64,000 nt of DNA from Phreatobacter oligotrophus. GTDB taxonomy: Bacteria; Pseudomonadota; Alphaproteobacteria; Rhizobiales; Phreatobacteraceae. Made by a program: the position numbers and the translations under genes. The stretch spans positions 248,001 through 312,000 of the forward strand of contig NZ_PZZL01000003.1 in assembly GCF_003046185.1 (NCBI RefSeq), written 5' to 3'. The notes under the pieces are model-generated. The model was not told where the DNA came from, ran no database searches, and saw only the letters and a list, made by a program, of their open reading frames with translations. Positions 63,176 to 64,000 of this stretch are shown one piece after another. Within the stretch, counting starts at the first letter, position 1, and each line of letters opens with the position of its first letter.

Positions 63176-64000
63176 TCAGAGCCGCTTGGCGACCTCTTCC
63201 AGCATGACCTCGGTGGCGCCGCCACCGATCGACTGGACGCGGGCGTCGCGCGTCATCCGCTCGATGGCGCTGCCGCGCATGAAGCCGAATCCGCCATGGA
63301 ACTGCAGGCAGCCATACATGACCTCGTTGACCAGCTCGCCGCAGAGCGCCTTGATCATCGACACCTCGCGCGTCACCTCCTCGCCGCGCGTCTCGCGCCA
63401 GGCCGTGGCGTAGACGAGCTGCCGGCAGGCCTCGGTGCGGGCGGCGAGCAGCGACAGCTTCTGGCGGATGGCCTGCTTGTCCCAGAGCGGCGCGCCGAAG
63501 GCCTTGCGCGTCTTCACATAGTCCAGCGTCAGGTCGAGCGCGGCCTGCGATTCCCCGACCGCCATGGCGCCGAGCACCAGCCGCTCGTTCTGGAAGTTTT
63601 TCATGATGGCGTAGAAGCCGCGGCCCTCCTCGCCGAGGATGGCGCTTTCGGGCACGAAGCAATCCTCGAAGACCAGCTCCGCCGTGTCGGAGGAGCGCCA
63701 GCCATGCTTGTCGAGGGCGCGGCCGACGCGGAAGCCGGGCATGCCCTTCTCGACGAGGAACATGGTGACGGATTTGGACGCCGGCCCGCCGGTGTCGGAC
63801 TTGGCGGCGACGCAGTAGAGATCGGCATGGACGCCGTTGGTGATGTAGAGCTTGGTGCCGTTCAGCACGAAGCCGCCATCGACGCGCCGCGCCGTGGTGC
63901 GGATGCCCTTCACGTCCGAGCCCGCATCCGGCTCGGTCACCGCCACAGCGGTGATGACATCGCCGGAGACGATGCCGGGCATCCACTTCGCCTTCTGCGG
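63176..64000 (-). CDS. acyl-CoA dehydrogenase, N-terminal part beyond the window
   Basis: The visible 274 residues cover the middle and C-terminal domains: 'VTEPDAGSDVKGI' (FAD loop), 'LNGTKLYITNG', 'KHGWRSSDTAELVFEDC', 'TRKAFGAPLWDKQAIRQKL' and 'FHGGFGFMRGSAIERMTRD'. The place of the usual C-terminal catalytic glutamate (YEGT) reads 'QSIGGGATEVM'. As in isovaleryl-, long-chain and citronellyl-CoA dehydrogenases, the base must therefore lie elsewhere in the fold. It is distinct from the enzyme at 36109-37260. Confidence 0.92.
   Translation of the reverse strand, partial: PQKAKWMPGIVSGDVITAVAVTEPDAGSDVKGIRTTARRVDGGFVLNGTKLYITNGVHADLYCVAAKSDTGGPASKSVTMFLVEKGMPGFRVGRALDKHGWRSSDTAELVFEDCFVPESAILGEEGRGFYAIMKNFQNERLVLGAMAVGESQAALDLTLDYVKTRKAFGAPLWDKQAIRQKLSLLAARTEACRQLVYATAWRETRGEEVTREVSMIKALCGELVNEVMYGCLQFHGGFGFMRGSAIERMTRDARVQSIGGGATEVMLEEVAKRL

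Overview
The window is 64 kb of very GC-rich DNA. Genes are tightly packed, with strong G/C at third codon positions, frequent 1-8 base gene overlaps, and no rRNA, tRNA, insertion sequence or CRISPR array that I can see. The gene set points to an alphaproteobacterium of the Hyphomicrobiales (Rhizobiales): a short PutA with a divergent Lrp-type regulator, an NdvA/ChvA-type cyclic glucan exporter, a CheZ, an MbfA iron exporter with an Irr-type iron control element, and dispersed palindromic repeats of the kind common in this order. The genus cannot be fixed from this window. The most informative genes are bchE and bchJ (52213-54439), bacteriochlorophyll synthesis genes, which indicate an anoxygenic phototroph or a recent descendant of one.

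Layout. 1-2100: the end of a substrate-binding protein gene, then the ATPase and permease of a NitT/TauT-type ABC importer. 2175-4093: YggT, a DUF167 fusion protein and a DMT-family exporter. 4300-8175: proline catabolism (putA, with a divergent Lrp/AsnC regulator) and a small ORF. 8275-10626: a penicillin-acylase-family hydrolase. 10809-16009: a compact nucleoside-salvage operon (MBL hydrolase, cdd, purine nucleoside phosphorylase, deoC, deoA, deoB). 16115-17905: ndvA. 18235-22695 (minus): a hydratase, and upstream of it ctpA, an EnvC-like factor and cheZ. 23054-25448: an L,D-transpeptidase and a class III aminotransferase. 25474-26312: a terminator and a repeat block. 26336-31252 (minus): an idonate-type dehydrogenase, nitronate monooxygenase, obgE and an orphan radical SAM protein. 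31403-34252: an argE-like deacetylase with a ThDP enzyme. 34379-35371: mbfA. 35483-37260: glutathione transferase and acyl-CoA dehydrogenase. 37405-41103: EAL protein, membrane protein, glutathione-dependent formaldehyde dehydrogenase and a putative 2OG-Fe(II) oxygenase. 41153-49062 (minus): an uncharacterised catabolic locus (permease, cysteine hydrolase, ThDP enzyme, polysaccharide deacetylase, two SDRs, IclR regulator). 49174-52010: ferredoxin reductase and a CYP199-like P450. 52213-54439 (plus): bchEJ. 54424-62387 (minus): kdp operon with its own sensor kinase and regulator. 62492-64000 (minus): TetR regulator and a truncated acyl-CoA dehydrogenase.

Regulatory sequence is unusually legible. 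The bchE promoter carries an FNR/FixK box and a TGT-N12-ACA PpsR/CrtJ palindrome. mbfA has an iron control element. The kdp operon is preceded by 11-base direct repeats in the KdpE pattern. The putA/regulator gap has four GATATC sites. The P450, the SDR/IclR gap and the cysteine hydrolase each have their own palindrome. Most of the longer intergenic spaces hold dispersed inverted repeats, including a three-copy tandem array of about 212 bp. These regulatory and repeat assignments come from reading the sequence by eye and have not been tested computationally.
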